DNA from: Marinomonas flavescens
GTDB taxonomy: Bacteria > Pseudomonadota > Gammaproteobacteria > Pseudomonadales > Marinomonadaceae
Direction of reading: 5' to 3'
Assembly: GCF_004352835.1 (NCBI RefSeq)
Contig: NZ_SJSB01000008.1
Coordinates: forward strand, 146,954 to 210,953
DNA length: 64,000 bases
Shown one piece after another: positions 1 through 8,643 of the stretch (position 1 is the stretch's first letter; every line of letters starts with the position of its first letter). The translations under genes were made by a program, and so were the position numbers. The notes under the pieces are model-generated. The model made no database searches and was not told where the DNA came from. It saw nothing but the letters and a program-made list of their open reading frames with translations.

Positions 1-761
1 CCGCTAGAATGATCGCTAAGTGGCAGGCGGTTGGTTTTCAGCATGGCGTGATGAATACGGATAATTTTTCTTTCACAGGCGAAACCATAGATTATGGGCC
101 ATATGGCTTTATGGAAGATTATCAGCCTGATTGGGTGTGTAATCATTCGGATCATGAAGGGCGCTATGCTTTTTCACGTCAGCCAGGCATAGGCTTGTGG
201 AATTTGAATTGCCTCATGCGATGCTTTTCAAAGCACCTTGAGCGTGATCAGTTAATTGCGATCCTGCAGCATTATGAAATCGCATTGCAAACCCATTATG
301 AAGCTTTGATGGCCGCTAAGCTTGGTTTGCCTGAGGGTCATAATGTGACGAATTTACTGTCTTCTTTGTTTGCGATTCTGGTCGCTGAGAAAATGGATTA
401 CAGTCTGTTCTTCCGCTTATTGAGCCATTTGTTGCCTGACGAGTTCGACCTTATCTTGGATGAGGTAGTCGACAGAGAACGAATGCGAGCCTGGTTGCTT
501 GATTATCAACAAGCGAGGCTGGCGTTAGAGCAAGATTGGTCGCAAGTTAGTATAGCGATGCGACAAGTGAATCCTAAGTTTGTATTAAGGAATTACCTTG
601 CCCATGAAGCGATTGAAGCGGCTGATCAGGGTGACTTTTTGCCTTTCCGGCGTTTGTTGTCAGTATTAAGTGCGCCTTTTGATGAGCATCAAGCCTGTGA
701 TCAGTTGGCGCAGCGCTCACCGGAGTGGGGGCGTTCGTTAGAAGTAAGCTGTTCCTCCTAA
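1..761 (+). CDS. selO: SelO/YdiU protein adenylyltransferase, C-terminal part
   Basis: This is the carboxy-terminal half of a SelO (YdiU) pseudokinase. The family transfers AMP from ATP to protein hydroxyl groups and is linked to redox stress. The frame is open to the window edge, so the true start lies upstream; full-length family members have about 480-500 residues and about 250 are visible. The family hallmark HGVMNTDN is followed by the metal-binding DYGP stretch and then QPGIGLWNL, all typical of SelO. The stop codon is 34 bases before gpsA on the same strand. The function is taken from the family; identification rests on the conserved motifs. Confidence 0.9.
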   Translation, partial: ARMIAKWQAVGFQHGVMNTDNFSFTGETIDYGPYGFMEDYQPDWVCNHSDHEGRYAFSRQPGIGLWNLNCLMRCFSKHLERDQLIAILQHYEIALQTHYEALMAAKLGLPEGHNVTNLLSSLFAILVAEKMDYSLFFRLLSHLLPDEFDLILDEVVDRERMRAWLLDYQQARLALEQDWSQVSIAMRQVNPKFVLRNYLAHEAIEAADQGDFLPFRRLLSVLSAPFDEHQACDQLAQRSPEWGRSLEVSCSS

Positions 762-795
762 TAATTATTAGGTGTTATATTTTTGAAGAGAAGGG

Positions 796-1830
796 ATGAT
801 GAAAAAACAATCAGTATGTGTATTGGGTGGTGGTAGTTTCGGCACCGCATTGGCTAATATCATGGCGAACAATGGTCATCAAGTAAGTCAATGGATGCGT
901 AACGAGCAGCAGGTTGAAGAGATTAATTTGACCGGGCTAAATAGTCGTTACTTGCCGAATGCGCCCTTGCATCAAGAATTGTTAGCCACTAGTAATTTAG
1001 AGCAGGCGATCAAGGAAAGTGACACTATCTTTGTTTCTATTCCGTCGAAGTCTTTTGAACAAGTTGTTGAGCGTATTGAGCCGCTATTAACGGCAGATAA
1101 AATACTCATTAGTACGACCAAGGGATTTAATCCAAATCGTTTTGAACTTATGAGTGATATTTTGCGTCGTAACACAGTGACGCAAAAGATTGGCGTGCTA
1201 AGTGGTCCTAATTTAGCAAAAGAAATCGCTGTTGGGCACATGACGGGTTCGGTTATTGCGAGTGCTGATGAGTTGGTGCGGGCGCGTGTTATTGAATTGT
1301 TAAAATCCCCTACATTTCGCGTTTATGAAAACACTGACAGTACCGGAGTCGAGCTGGCTGGCGCGTTAAAGAATATTTACGCTATCGTCTGTGGTTTGGC
1401 AAAAGCTTTGCAAGTGGGTGAAAATACCATGGCAATGATTATGACGCGAAGTTTGGCAGAAATGAGTCGTTTTGCGGTGCATTTTGGTGCCAACCCGATG
1501 ACGTTTCTTGGTTTGGCAGGAATGGGTGATTTGATAGCTACTTGTACGTCACCGTTAAGCCGTAATTATCGGGTGGGCTATTTCATTGGTTCAGGAAAAA
1601 ATTTACAAGCCGCCATCGAAGAGATTGGTGAAGTGGCTGAAGGGGTGAATACATTACGCATGGTGATAGAAGAGGCTAAAAAACATGGCCTTTACATGCC
1701 ATTGGCAGAAGGCTTATCTAAGCTTCTTTTTGATAATGAAAAATTGGAAACGCTAATCGAATCTATGATGACTGGCGAACAAAAATGGGACGTCGAATTT
1801 GCGACGTATGAGGAGAATAAGCATGGCTAA
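796..1830 (+). CDS. gpsA: Glycerol-3-phosphate dehydrogenase [NAD(P)+]
   Basis: GpsA reduces dihydroxyacetone phosphate to sn-glycerol 3-phosphate in the cytoplasm, supplying the backbone for phospholipids. The 344-residue length is normal. The N-terminal Rossmann loop GGGSFG lies at residues 11-16, and SGPNLAKE and ELAGALKNIYAI (with the catalytic lysine) follow as in the family. Two adjacent ATG codons (796 and 799) follow the purine-rich AAGAGAAGGG and either could be used. The 3' end overlaps the next gene by 8 bases, so the two are probably co-transcribed. It fits with plsX a few kilobases downstream, which acts in the same lipid pathway. Confidence 0.97.
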   Translation: MMKKQSVCVLGGGSFGTALANIMANNGHQVSQWMRNEQQVEEINLTGLNSRYLPNAPLHQELLATSNLEQAIKESDTIFVSIPSKSFEQVVERIEPLLTADKILISTTKGFNPNRFELMSDILRRNTVTQKIGVLSGPNLAKEIAVGHMTGSVIASADELVRARVIELLKSPTFRVYENTDSTGVELAGALKNIYAIVCGLAKALQVGENTMAMIMTRSLAEMSRFAVHFGANPMTFLGLAGMGDLIATCTSPLSRNYRVGYFIGSGKNLQAAIEEIGEVAEGVNTLRMVIEEAKKHGLYMPLAEGLSKLLFDNEKLETLIESMMTGEQKWDVEFATYEENKHG

Positions 1831-2101
1831 ACCAGGTTACGCAAACCAAGGGTTCTGGTTTCGATTAATTTTTATGTTGTTTTACTGGTGTGTGCTCAAC
1901 GTGGCTATCACCGTTTTTGGTATCTTAGTCATTGTCGTTAGCTTAGTGAGACTACTCTCTCGTTCAGAGCCCGCGACGGTATCGACTTGGTTGCGCAGCG
2001 TAGGAGTGTTTGTCCGTCAGATTATTGACTTCCTTTCTTACCGTGAAGAAGAAAAACCTTTTCCGTTCCAGCCTTGGCCGAAAGGTACAAAGGATGAGTA
2101 A
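1823..2101 (+). CDS. DUF4389 family small membrane protein
   Basis: This is a 92-residue protein of the DUF4389 family, whose function is unknown. Residues 8-45 are strongly hydrophobic and form one long or two short membrane segments (GFWFRLIFMLFYWCVLN, then VFGILVIVVSLV). The rest, including SEPATVSTWLRSVGVFVRQI, is a cytoplasmic-looking tail ending in a charged, proline-rich stretch. The start at 1823 is chosen because AGGAG sits 7 bases upstream; the in-frame codon at 1799 lacks such a site and lies inside gpsA. It overlaps gpsA at its start and sixA at its end by 8 bases each, which suggests translational coupling. Confidence 0.75.
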   Translation: MAKPGYANQGFWFRLIFMLFYWCVLNVAITVFGILVIVVSLVRLLSRSEPATVSTWLRSVGVFVRQIIDFLSYREEEKPFPFQPWPKGTKDE

Positions 2102-2570
2102 GAAGAGACTGTATGTTTTACGCCATGGTAATGCATTTGCTCATGGTTATGAACGAGACGATCTTCGTGAATTGACTCCAGAAGGAGTGGATGAAGTGAA
2201 GCAAACGGCCCGCGCTTTTAAAGAGCGTGGAGAGCACTTAGATGCGGTGTTTGTGAGTCCTTATGTGCGTGCACAGCAAACGGCAGACTGCTTCTTAGAA
2301 ACTTTGGGTCAGGTTGGGTTGGTGGCGCAGTCATGTCCGCTTATTACGCCAAGTGGTAAAGAGTTGGATGTGGCTTTGTGGTTGAACGATCAAACAGCCG
2401 ATTCTATATTGTTGATCACTCACCAGCCCTTTGCGCACCAATTGGTTGAGTTGTTGTGCGATGAGCCATTGTCGTCCCGTTTCGCTATGACAACAGCGGC
2501 ATTGGCGGCGGTTGAAGGTGAGTTGTTTGCTACGGCGTGCTGTCAGTATCGCTGGGCAATTGCTCGCTAG
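2094..2570 (+). CDS. sixA: Phosphohistidine phosphatase SixA
   Basis: SixA removes phosphate from histidine residues of phosphotransfer proteins such as HPt domains and PTS components. The 158-residue length matches the family (about 160). The histidine-phosphatase signature RHG is at residues 10-12 (YVLRHGNAF), FVSPYVRAQQTAD carries the second phosphate-binding arginine, and ITHQPF carries the later histidine. The start at 2094 overlaps the previous gene by 8 bases and has AAAGGATG context. A longer open frame from 2010 only covers the neighbour. Its position after gpsA resembles other gammaproteobacteria in which sixA sits near gpsA. Confidence 0.9.
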   Translation: MSKKRLYVLRHGNAFAHGYERDDLRELTPEGVDEVKQTARAFKERGEHLDAVFVSPYVRAQQTADCFLETLGQVGLVAQSCPLITPSGKELDVALWLNDQTADSILLITHQPFAHQLVELLCDEPLSSRFAMTTAALAAVEGELFATACCQYRWAIAR

Positions 2571-2606
2571 TAAGTTGTGAAAAACGTTATAAAAAAGGAC
2601 GTAAGT

Positions 2607-3467
2607 ATGGGGCGGGATGTTGTTTTTAATTTGGCGCATACCAATATAGCCGGCATTCAACGGTTATCGCAGAATCCCTCGGCATTAAGGGTTTTGTCTT
2701 TGCATGGCTGGCTCGATAATGCCGCTAGCTTTCATTCTCTTTCCCCGCATTTTTCAGACTTTCATCACAGTGCATTAGACTTTGCAGGGCATGGTTTTTC
2801 TGATCATCGCCCGCAAGGTAGTTTTTATCACCTCTGGGATTATGTATTAGACACGGTCAGTGTATTGAATCTCTCCAGCCAAAGTAGTTGGTTGGTGGGG
2901 CATAGTATGGGTGGCGCTGTGGCCATGATGGTGGCTGCGATTGTACCAGAAAAGGTACGGGGCTTAATTATTCTGGATAATATGGGGCCACAGACAAATA
3001 AGCCAGAAGACCGGGTAGCCACTCTGCAAAAATCTATCCGTAAAATGGCTAAGTATCGCTTGGATCGCTTTTCTCAATACCAGTCAAAAGAAGATATGGT
3101 GCAGGCGCGAATGAATGGTTTTACTTCTTTGTCTCATGAGGCGGCCTCCTTGTTGGTGGAGCGTGGGGTACGCCAACAAGAAAGTGTTTGGTCATGGCGA
3201 CATGATGGCAAACTGACATTTCCTTCGCCATTTCGTATGGATGAGGCCAGTGTCGAGGCTTTTATTTCAGAAATTAAATGTCCGACATTAGCGTTAGTGG
3301 CTGAGCAAGGTATTTATAAGGATTCTGTTTCTTTGGTTGAAAAACGAGCCAGTCAATTTCCGTGGATTACGCTTAAATGGCTGGCTGGCAACCATCATTT
3401 TCATTTAGAACCGGAAACAGCGACGTCTGTTGCTGAAGAGATACAGGCATTTATTGATCTTAATTAA
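2607..3467 (+). CDS. Alpha/beta hydrolase
   Basis: This 286-residue enzyme belongs to the alpha/beta-hydrolase fold family. The nucleophile elbow is GHSMGGA, LSLHGWLDNAASF holds the oxyanion region, and GNHHFHLE near the C-terminus supplies the likely catalytic histidine. There is no signal peptide, so it should act in the cytoplasm. It resembles esterases of the YbfF/serine-hydrolase type, but the substrate cannot be read from sequence. ATG 2607 is preferred over GTG 2577 because AAGGA lies 7 bases upstream. It follows sixA by 36 bases on the same strand, perhaps in the same transcript. Confidence 0.85.
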   Translation: MGRDVVFNLAHTNIAGIQRLSQNPSALRVLSLHGWLDNAASFHSLSPHFSDFHHSALDFAGHGFSDHRPQGSFYHLWDYVLDTVSVLNLSSQSSWLVGHSMGGAVAMMVAAIVPEKVRGLIILDNMGPQTNKPEDRVATLQKSIRKMAKYRLDRFSQYQSKEDMVQARMNGFTSLSHEAASLLVERGVRQQESVWSWRHDGKLTFPSPFRMDEASVEAFISEIKCPTLALVAEQGIYKDSVSLVEKRASQFPWITLKWLAGNHHFHLEPETATSVAEEIQAFIDLN

Positions 3468-3500
3468 TGATGGCGTTCTAATAAAAAAGGTAGGTATAAC

Positions 3501-4298
3501 ATGATCAGAATTAAGCAGGTGATGGTGGCTTGTTTTGCATTAGTCGTCACGTATGCCTTTGCCGATATTTCACATGTCGAGGCTTATCGCGGTGCTCAAT
3601 TAGTTAAGAGTGACACCCAAGAAAATCAGTCGTTAGAAATTCCTCTTGGCAAAATTCAGCGCTCAGGCCGAGGTTGGGAGCCTGAGTCTGTATTGCGCGT
3701 CAAAGGGTCGGTGTTTCGTTCGCTTTATAAAATCGAGCGCAACGTGCCCCTAGAATCTGTCTTTGCTTACTACAAGGAGGCACTGCTTGCGCGCGGCCAG
3801 AAAGTGGTCTTCGAGTGTGAGAGTCGTAGTTGTGGAAGCAGCAATGCGTGGGCTAACAATTTTTTTAAGAATTATTTGTTGTACGGTGCAGACGATAGTC
3901 AGCTATTGATGGTAGTGCAGGATGATCATGATGATTATCAGATGATCTACATTAATCGTCGTGGTGCTGGCGATATCATGGTACGACTGGACAGTATTGC
4001 TTTGATGGCGTCGCAAGGCTCTGAGTTTGAGGTTGTTGCACAAATGGCGGTGGATGATTTTCCTAGAATTCGTCGTTTTCTGCGTGATTTACCGAGTGGT
4101 CAGCAGGTTGTCGGCTTTGTAAGTAGCAAAAAATCAGGGTCCGTGTCTTCGATTGAGCAAGGCGATCGTTATATTGAAGCGCTAACTTCTGGCATCGGCG
4201 TTCAATTAAGCCGACAGGTGCGTTTTATTAATGTAGCGGATATGGGGCGTGATGTACTGGGTCATAATCGTGTTTCGTTTGTGTATGTATCCCCTTAA
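3501..4298 (+). CDS. DUF4892 family exported protein
   Basis: This 265-residue protein has an N-terminal signal peptide (MIRIKQ, then hydrophobic VMVACFALVVTYAFA, with cleavage likely before DISH). It is therefore periplasmic or outer-membrane associated. The central stretch with CESRSCGSSNAWAN and LYGADDSQ is the hallmark of the DUF4892 family found in marine gammaproteobacteria and Pseudomonas. The two cysteines in CESRSC could form a disulfide. The last third resembles an OmpA-like or peptidoglycan-proximal domain only weakly. Function is unknown. A purine-rich AAAAAAGG lies upstream of the ATG. Confidence 0.75.
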   Translation: MIRIKQVMVACFALVVTYAFADISHVEAYRGAQLVKSDTQENQSLEIPLGKIQRSGRGWEPESVLRVKGSVFRSLYKIERNVPLESVFAYYKEALLARGQKVVFECESRSCGSSNAWANNFFKNYLLYGADDSQLLMVVQDDHDDYQMIYINRRGAGDIMVRLDSIALMASQGSEFEVVAQMAVDDFPRIRRFLRDLPSGQQVVGFVSSKKSGSVSSIEQGDRYIEALTSGIGVQLSRQVRFINVADMGRDVLGHNRVSFVYVSP

Positions 4299-4309
4299 TT
4301 GGATTGGTT

Positions 4310-5236
4310 ATGAAGAAGACTGTGTCCCTTGTTCTGGGTAGTGGTGCGGCGCGCGGAAATGCACATATAGGTGTTATACAAGCAATACAAGAGCGAGGTT
4401 ACGAAATTATTAGTGTATCCGGCTGTTCTATTGGTTCTGTCATTGGTGGTGTGTTTGCTGCAGGTAAGTTGGAAGATTATAGTGAGTGGGCGCGTGGGCT
4501 TGATAAAGTGCGTGTGCTGCGAATGCTGGACATGTCTTTTCGACATGGTGCCTATATTAAGGGGGATCGATTTTTTCAAGTTATCTCGGATATGATTGGC
4601 ACTCCAAATATTGAAACACTTCCAATTCCCTTTACGGCGGTGGCTGTTGATTTGTTAAATCAGAAAGAGTTTTGGTTTAACAAAGGTAGCTTGATCGATG
4701 CGATGAGGGCTTCTTCGGCCATACCTTCCATTGTTGCACCGGTTCAGCTGAATAATCGGGTGTATGTCGATGGTGGTGTGCTTAACCCATTGCCGATTAT
4801 TCCAAGTGTTTCGGCAGGTGCTGATTATATTATTGCAGTTGATTTGAATGGCCCAGCACAAGAGCTAACGACAGAAACATTGGTCGAAAAAAGTAATGAG
4901 CCAGAATGGTGGTCAAATGTAAAAGGTCTGTTTGGTAAACAACGAGCAGACGACGAGCTTGAAGTGCGCAGTGTTAATAAGAATAGTCCTGAGACCTGGG
5001 GAAGGTTGCAAACCATTAATATGATGTTTGAAACCATGCAAGAATCGCTGACGCAATATAAGCTGGCAGGTTACCCGCCAGACTTATTGATTTCAATTCC
5101 TAAAGATTTTGCCGCTTTTTATGAGTTCTGGCATGCTGCCGAGCTAATTGACTTTGGCTACGATGTCGCTACTAAAGCGCTTGCAGAGCTAGAGTCTCCT
5201 AAAGAAACTTTCTATTCATTCCCCAAAGGCTACTAA
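4310..5236 (+). CDS. Patatin-like phospholipase, RssA type
   Basis: This is a 308-residue patatin-domain protein. The oxyanion-hole loop GSGAARG is at residues 10-16, the nucleophile elbow GCSIG follows at about residue 40, and the catalytic aspartate is in VDGGVLNP. Together these give the Ser-Asp dyad of the family. The sequence runs parallel to Escherichia RssA over its whole length, including RHGAYIKGDRFF and RASSAIP. There is no signal peptide. ATG 4310 is chosen over TTG 4304, although no strong ribosome site is visible for either. It ends 22 bases from the convergent yceF gene. Substrate is unknown; lipid acyl hydrolysis is the family role. Confidence 0.85.
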   Translation: MKKTVSLVLGSGAARGNAHIGVIQAIQERGYEIISVSGCSIGSVIGGVFAAGKLEDYSEWARGLDKVRVLRMLDMSFRHGAYIKGDRFFQVISDMIGTPNIETLPIPFTAVAVDLLNQKEFWFNKGSLIDAMRASSAIPSIVAPVQLNNRVYVDGGVLNPLPIIPSVSAGADYIIAVDLNGPAQELTTETLVEKSNEPEWWSNVKGLFGKQRADDELEVRSVNKNSPETWGRLQTINMMFETMQESLTQYKLAGYPPDLLISIPKDFAAFYEFWHAAELIDFGYDVATKALAELESPKETFYSFPKGY

Positions 5237-5258
5237 TTATTGGCTAATTATTTTTATT

Positions 5259-5855
5259 TTAATGGTTAGCCAGTGGATTAATGTCATGCTCTCTGAGCAT
5301 GCTGCAGAGCTGAATTAATGGTAGGCCAATGAGGCTGTTAGGGTCGTTGCCTTCCATTTTTGTAAATAAAGCCACGCCTAATCCTTCGCATTTAAAGCTT
5401 CCTGCACAATCAAGTGGAAGTTCAATGTCTATGTAATTCTCAATTTCCATTAAGCTAAGTGTTCTAAAGAAAACATGATACTCACTCAAGTGATATTGGT
5501 ATTTCTCAGTTTTAGAATCTAGCACGCATAAGCCTGTCAGAAAGGAGACTTTTTGGCCGCTAAAGTTAAGCAGTTGCTGGACGGCATTTTTTTTTGTTTT
5601 AGGTTTGCCTATTGTGTTGTTTCCTATGACGGCGACTTGATCAGAAGCGATAATAAGATTGTTTTTATCGGGGTAAGTTGCCTGTACTTTTTTTGCTTTT
5701 TCAATAGAGAGTCTTTTGACGAGTTCTATGGGAGTTTCATTGTCAAAAGGGGTTTCATCTATCTCAGGTGAGCAACACTCAAATGACAAATTGAGGCGTT
5801 CAAGCAGTGCTCGTCGATAGGGTGATGAGGAGCCTAGTATTAAGTTTTTCATCAT
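5259..5855 (-). CDS. yceF: Maf-like nucleotide pyrophosphatase YceF
   Basis: This is a Maf-family nucleoside triphosphate pyrophosphatase of the YceF subtype, which in Escherichia hydrolyses 7-methyl-GTP and so clears modified nucleotides. The 198-residue length is normal. Key motifs are LGSSSPYRR at the N-terminus, DETPFDNE, and ASDQVA with the catalytic aspartate. It is transcribed away from yceD-rpmF, the same divergent layout as in Escherichia, which supports YceF rather than the YhdE-type paralogue. Two consecutive ATG codons begin the frame. It converges on the RssA-like gene, with only 22 bases between the stops. Confidence 0.9.
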   Translation of the reverse strand: MMKNLILGSSSPYRRALLERLNLSFECCSPEIDETPFDNETPIELVKRLSIEKAKKVQATYPDKNNLIIASDQVAVIGNNTIGKPKTKKNAVQQLLNFSGQKVSFLTGLCVLDSKTEKYQYHLSEYHVFFRTLSLMEIENYIDIELPLDCAGSFKCEGLGVALFTKMEGNDPNSLIGLPLIQLCSMLREHDINPLANH

Positions 5856-5955
5856 AGATAAATCATTGATTAATGGGGTTGGGTGGGTATTTTACGTATT
5901 TTTTGCTTCGAAAGTGAAAAACAGTAAAAAAAAGGCTCTTAAATGCAGTTAGACT

Positions 5956-5984
5956 TTGACAAAACGGGCAAGTGTCCATATTAT
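5956..5984 (+). promoter_or_regulatory. Sigma-70 promoter for yceD-rpmF-fab cluster
   Basis: A perfect -35 box TTGACA (5956-5961) is followed after exactly 17 bases by TATTAT (5979-5984). Transcription would begin around 5990-5992, immediately at the yceD ATG (5993), so the message would be leaderless or nearly so. This is the only strong promoter seen ahead of the rpmF and fatty-acid genes. Confidence 0.7.
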
Positions 5985-5992
5985 TTGCCGCC

Positions 5993-6517
5993 ATGTTGAA
6001 TGACCTATTACCTAAATATTTTGACCCTCGTAAATACGCTCACCATGAGTCAGCGATTGAAGGGTACTTGCACCTTAACCAGCTTAAGGAGCTTAGTGCT
6101 GTCTTGGCGTCAGATGAGGGTGATGCGTATATTCATCTAGACTTTAGAGTTGATGAGGATAGGCGCTACATTGCTACTGGCATACTGAAAGCGACTGTGC
6201 AGGCTGTTTGTCAGCGTTGTATGGAAGCAGTACCTCAGGAGCTATCGATAGATTTATCACTGGCCTTTGTTTATGACGAAGATCATGCGAAAAATATACC
6301 GAGTGATTACGACCCTGTTGTCATGACCGATGGTGACGTAATCCTAGCAGATATGGTTGAGCAAGAAATTATACTTGCTTTACCGATTGTCGCTTATCAC
6401 GAAGAAAGTGGTTGCAACCCAACAGCTGTAAAGTATGCCTCGTCTACCGATGACGCACCGGATGACGAACAAAAACCGAATCCATTTAGTATATTGGCTA
6501 ATTTAAAGGCCAAGTAA
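5993..6517 (+). CDS. yceD: YceD, 23S rRNA accumulation protein
   Basis: YceD is a small conserved protein (DUF177) that in Escherichia and plants supports 23S rRNA accumulation. The 174 residues match the family. CQRCMEA is the conserved CxxC pair; VEQEIILALPIV and the ending QKPNPFSILANLK are near-identical to other YceD proteins. ATG 5993 (MLNDLLPKYFDP) is chosen over GTG 5972 because the preceding bases form a -10 box and family members begin this way. It is 19 bases upstream of rpmF, with which it is co-transcribed in related bacteria. Confidence 0.92.
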   Translation: MLNDLLPKYFDPRKYAHHESAIEGYLHLNQLKELSAVLASDEGDAYIHLDFRVDEDRRYIATGILKATVQAVCQRCMEAVPQELSIDLSLAFVYDEDHAKNIPSDYDPVVMTDGDVILADMVEQEIILALPIVAYHEESGCNPTAVKYASSTDDAPDDEQKPNPFSILANLKAK

Positions 6518-6536
6518 TAGTTAGGAGCTCCAAGAA

Positions 6537-6716
6537 ATGGCAGTACAAAAAAGTAAAGTGACTCGTTCACGTCGCGGCCAACGCCGTTCACATGATGCAT
6601 TGACTAGCGCAACTCTATCTGTAGAACAGACTACTGGTGAACTTCACCGTCGTCATCATATTTCTGCAGATGGTTTTTACCGTGGTCGTCAAGTTATCAC
6701 CCCTAAAGGTGAGTAA
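6537..6716 (+). CDS. rpmF: 50S ribosomal protein L32
   Basis: This 59-residue gene encodes ribosomal protein L32 of the large subunit. The sequence begins [20 protein letters not shown] and ends in ITPKGE, as in gammaproteobacterial L32 (about 57 residues). The zinc-binding cysteines found in some L32 proteins are absent, which is usual for this lineage. GGAGCTCC lies just upstream as ribosome site. It sits between yceD and plsX, the standard order, and couples ribosome and lipid synthesis genes in one transcript. Confidence 0.97.
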   Translation: MAVQKSKVTRSRRGQRRSHDALTSATLSVEQTTGELHRRHHISADGFYRGRQVITPKGE

Positions 6717-6727
6717 CTAATTTACCC

Positions 6728-7681
6728 ATGATCAGGGTAGCATTAGACGCGATGGGCGGGGACTTAGGTCCCCGCATTGCATTTGAAGGAGCGCTCCAAG
6801 TTCTTTCCCAGCATAATGATGTAGAGATAGTGCTCTATCATTCCCCAGATTTTAGCTCATTTGTTGAGCCTTCCATTCTTTGTGATCATTTATCCTTAGT
6901 TGCTTGTTGTGATGTCGTAAAGGCAGATGAAGATATTGTACTTTCTCTTTTTCGACGTCGTGAAAGCTCGCTTTATAAATCTTTATATAGTTTAAGTGTA
7001 AAAGAAGTGGATGTGGTTGTTACACTTGGGAATACAGGGGCGATGGTTGCTCTAGCTAGGCATATCTTAGGTGTTATCCGACCTAAATTATATCCGGCAC
7101 TGATTCGTGAGTTGCATTCTAATCCGCTGCGCTGTTTGGTTGATTTAGGGGCAAATGTGCATTGTTCACCTTCTATGCTTGAGGGGTTTTCTGAGTTAGG
7201 CGCTGCTTATGTTGAAGCGTTAAGCAATGAAAAGCCAAAAGTCGGTTTGCTTAATGTGGGCGTCGAAAGTTCAAAGGGCAGTTCTGTTGTTCGTAAGACT
7301 GATGTTATTTTGTCAGCAAAAAAATGGCCTCCCTACTTCGGTTATGCCGAAGGGTCAGAATTATTTCACGGTGAAAAGAATGTCATTGTGTGTGATGGGA
7401 TGGTTGGTAACGCGGTATTAAAGGCGTCCGAAGGGTTGCTGTCGTTTTTGATGGGGCAATTTAAGGCGCAGGGCGGAGATCAATCGCTATTTGAGACTTT
7501 TTACCAAACCAAACGACGTCATGGGGCTTGCCTTGTGGGTGTTGGTGGAAATTTGGTAAAAGGTCACGGTGGATCGGATCTACAAGCTATGATCGGCGCG
7601 ATTGAGTATGGAATTGATATTGCGAGAGCGAATTTGTGTGAAACAATTTGCAAACGTCTTAATAATGAGGAAATGAAATGA
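6728..7681 (+). CDS. plsX: Phosphate acyltransferase PlsX
   Basis: PlsX makes acyl-phosphate from acyl-ACP for the PlsY route to lysophosphatidic acid. The 317 residues are slightly short for the family (about 330-345). The N-terminal ALDAMGGDLGP, the TLGNTGAMVALA loop and VCDGMVGNAVLKASEG are diagnostic. It starts 11 bases after rpmF and overlaps fabD by 4 bases (ATGA), so translation is coupled. In most related bacteria fabH lies between plsX and fabD; here it does not. Confidence 0.96.
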   Translation: MIRVALDAMGGDLGPRIAFEGALQVLSQHNDVEIVLYHSPDFSSFVEPSILCDHLSLVACCDVVKADEDIVLSLFRRRESSLYKSLYSLSVKEVDVVVTLGNTGAMVALARHILGVIRPKLYPALIRELHSNPLRCLVDLGANVHCSPSMLEGFSELGAAYVEALSNEKPKVGLLNVGVESSKGSSVVRKTDVILSAKKWPPYFGYAEGSELFHGEKNVIVCDGMVGNAVLKASEGLLSFLMGQFKAQGGDQSLFETFYQTKRRHGACLVGVGGNLVKGHGGSDLQAMIGAIEYGIDIARANLCETICKRLNNEEMK

Positions 7682-8601
7682 ATAATGCATTGGCTTTTGT
7701 TTTTCCTGGGCAAGGCTCTCAACAGTTAGGCATGTTGGCTGATTTGGCTGAGAAACATGACATTATTCAGCAAACTTTTGCTGAAGCATCTGGCATTCTG
7801 GGTTATGACTTGTGGGCACTAGTCCAAGGTGATGCGGAAAAGCTAGGGCAAACAGATAAAACTCAGCCAGCACTGCTAACAGCAAGTGTTGCATTGTGGC
7901 GCCTTTGGGAGCAACAAGGTGGTGCAAAACCTGCTTATGTTGCTGGCCACAGTTTGGGTGAATATTCTGCTTTAGTTTGTTCAGGTGTCATGGCATTTAC
8001 GGATGCTGTTGAGCTGGTTAAACTGCGCGGTGAATACATGATGCAGGCCGTTCCTGCGGGTGAAGGCGCAATGGCGGCCATCATTGGCTTGGCTGATGAT
8101 AAAGTGATAGCAGCTTGTGAAGCTGCTCCTGGTATTGTTAGTGCGGTTAACTTTAACTCTCCTGGTCAAGTTGTTATAGCGGGTCATGTTGCTGCGGTTG
8201 AAGCGGCTATGAGTAATGCGAAAGAAGCAGGAGCAAAAAGGGCGTTACCTTTACCTGTTAGTGTGCCTTCTCATTGTGAATTAATGATTCCTGCTGGAGA
8301 AAAATTGGCCGTGAAGCTTGCTTCTATCGAATTTAAAGCGCCTAACTGTACTTTGGTGCAGAATGTCAGTGCAAAAGCGGTATCTGATGCGCAAACGATA
8401 AAAGCCAACTTGGTTTCACAATTGAGTGAGCCTGTGCTTTGGACGCAATCTATTGAGTTGCTATCAGATTTGGGTGTTACAACGACATTTGAATGCGGTC
8501 CAGGTAAGGTTTTGAGCGGTTTGAATAAAAGAATTGTAAAAGGTTTGACGGCTTCTTCGTTAGGGGATATCGCTGGATTTGAGGCAGCGTTGTCTGCTTA
8601 A
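7678..8601 (+). CDS. fabD: Malonyl-CoA-ACP transacylase FabD
   Basis: FabD moves malonyl groups from CoA to acyl carrier protein to feed fatty-acid elongation. The protein has the usual 307 residues. FPGQGSQ is at residues 9-15, and the active-site serine is S92 in GHSLGEYSA, with the arginine of KLRGEYM and the histidine of SVPSHCELM downstream. The ATG overlaps the plsX stop. A 42-base gap separates it from fabG. Confidence 0.97.
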   Translation: MNNALAFVFPGQGSQQLGMLADLAEKHDIIQQTFAEASGILGYDLWALVQGDAEKLGQTDKTQPALLTASVALWRLWEQQGGAKPAYVAGHSLGEYSALVCSGVMAFTDAVELVKLRGEYMMQAVPAGEGAMAAIIGLADDKVIAACEAAPGIVSAVNFNSPGQVVIAGHVAAVEAAMSNAKEAGAKRALPLPVSVPSHCELMIPAGEKLAVKLASIEFKAPNCTLVQNVSAKAVSDAQTIKANLVSQLSEPVLWTQSIELLSDLGVTTTFECGPGKVLSGLNKRIVKGLTASSLGDIAGFEAALSA

Positions 8602-8643
8602 ATGATATTTGTGTAAGTTTAGATAGAATAATTGGAGACAATG

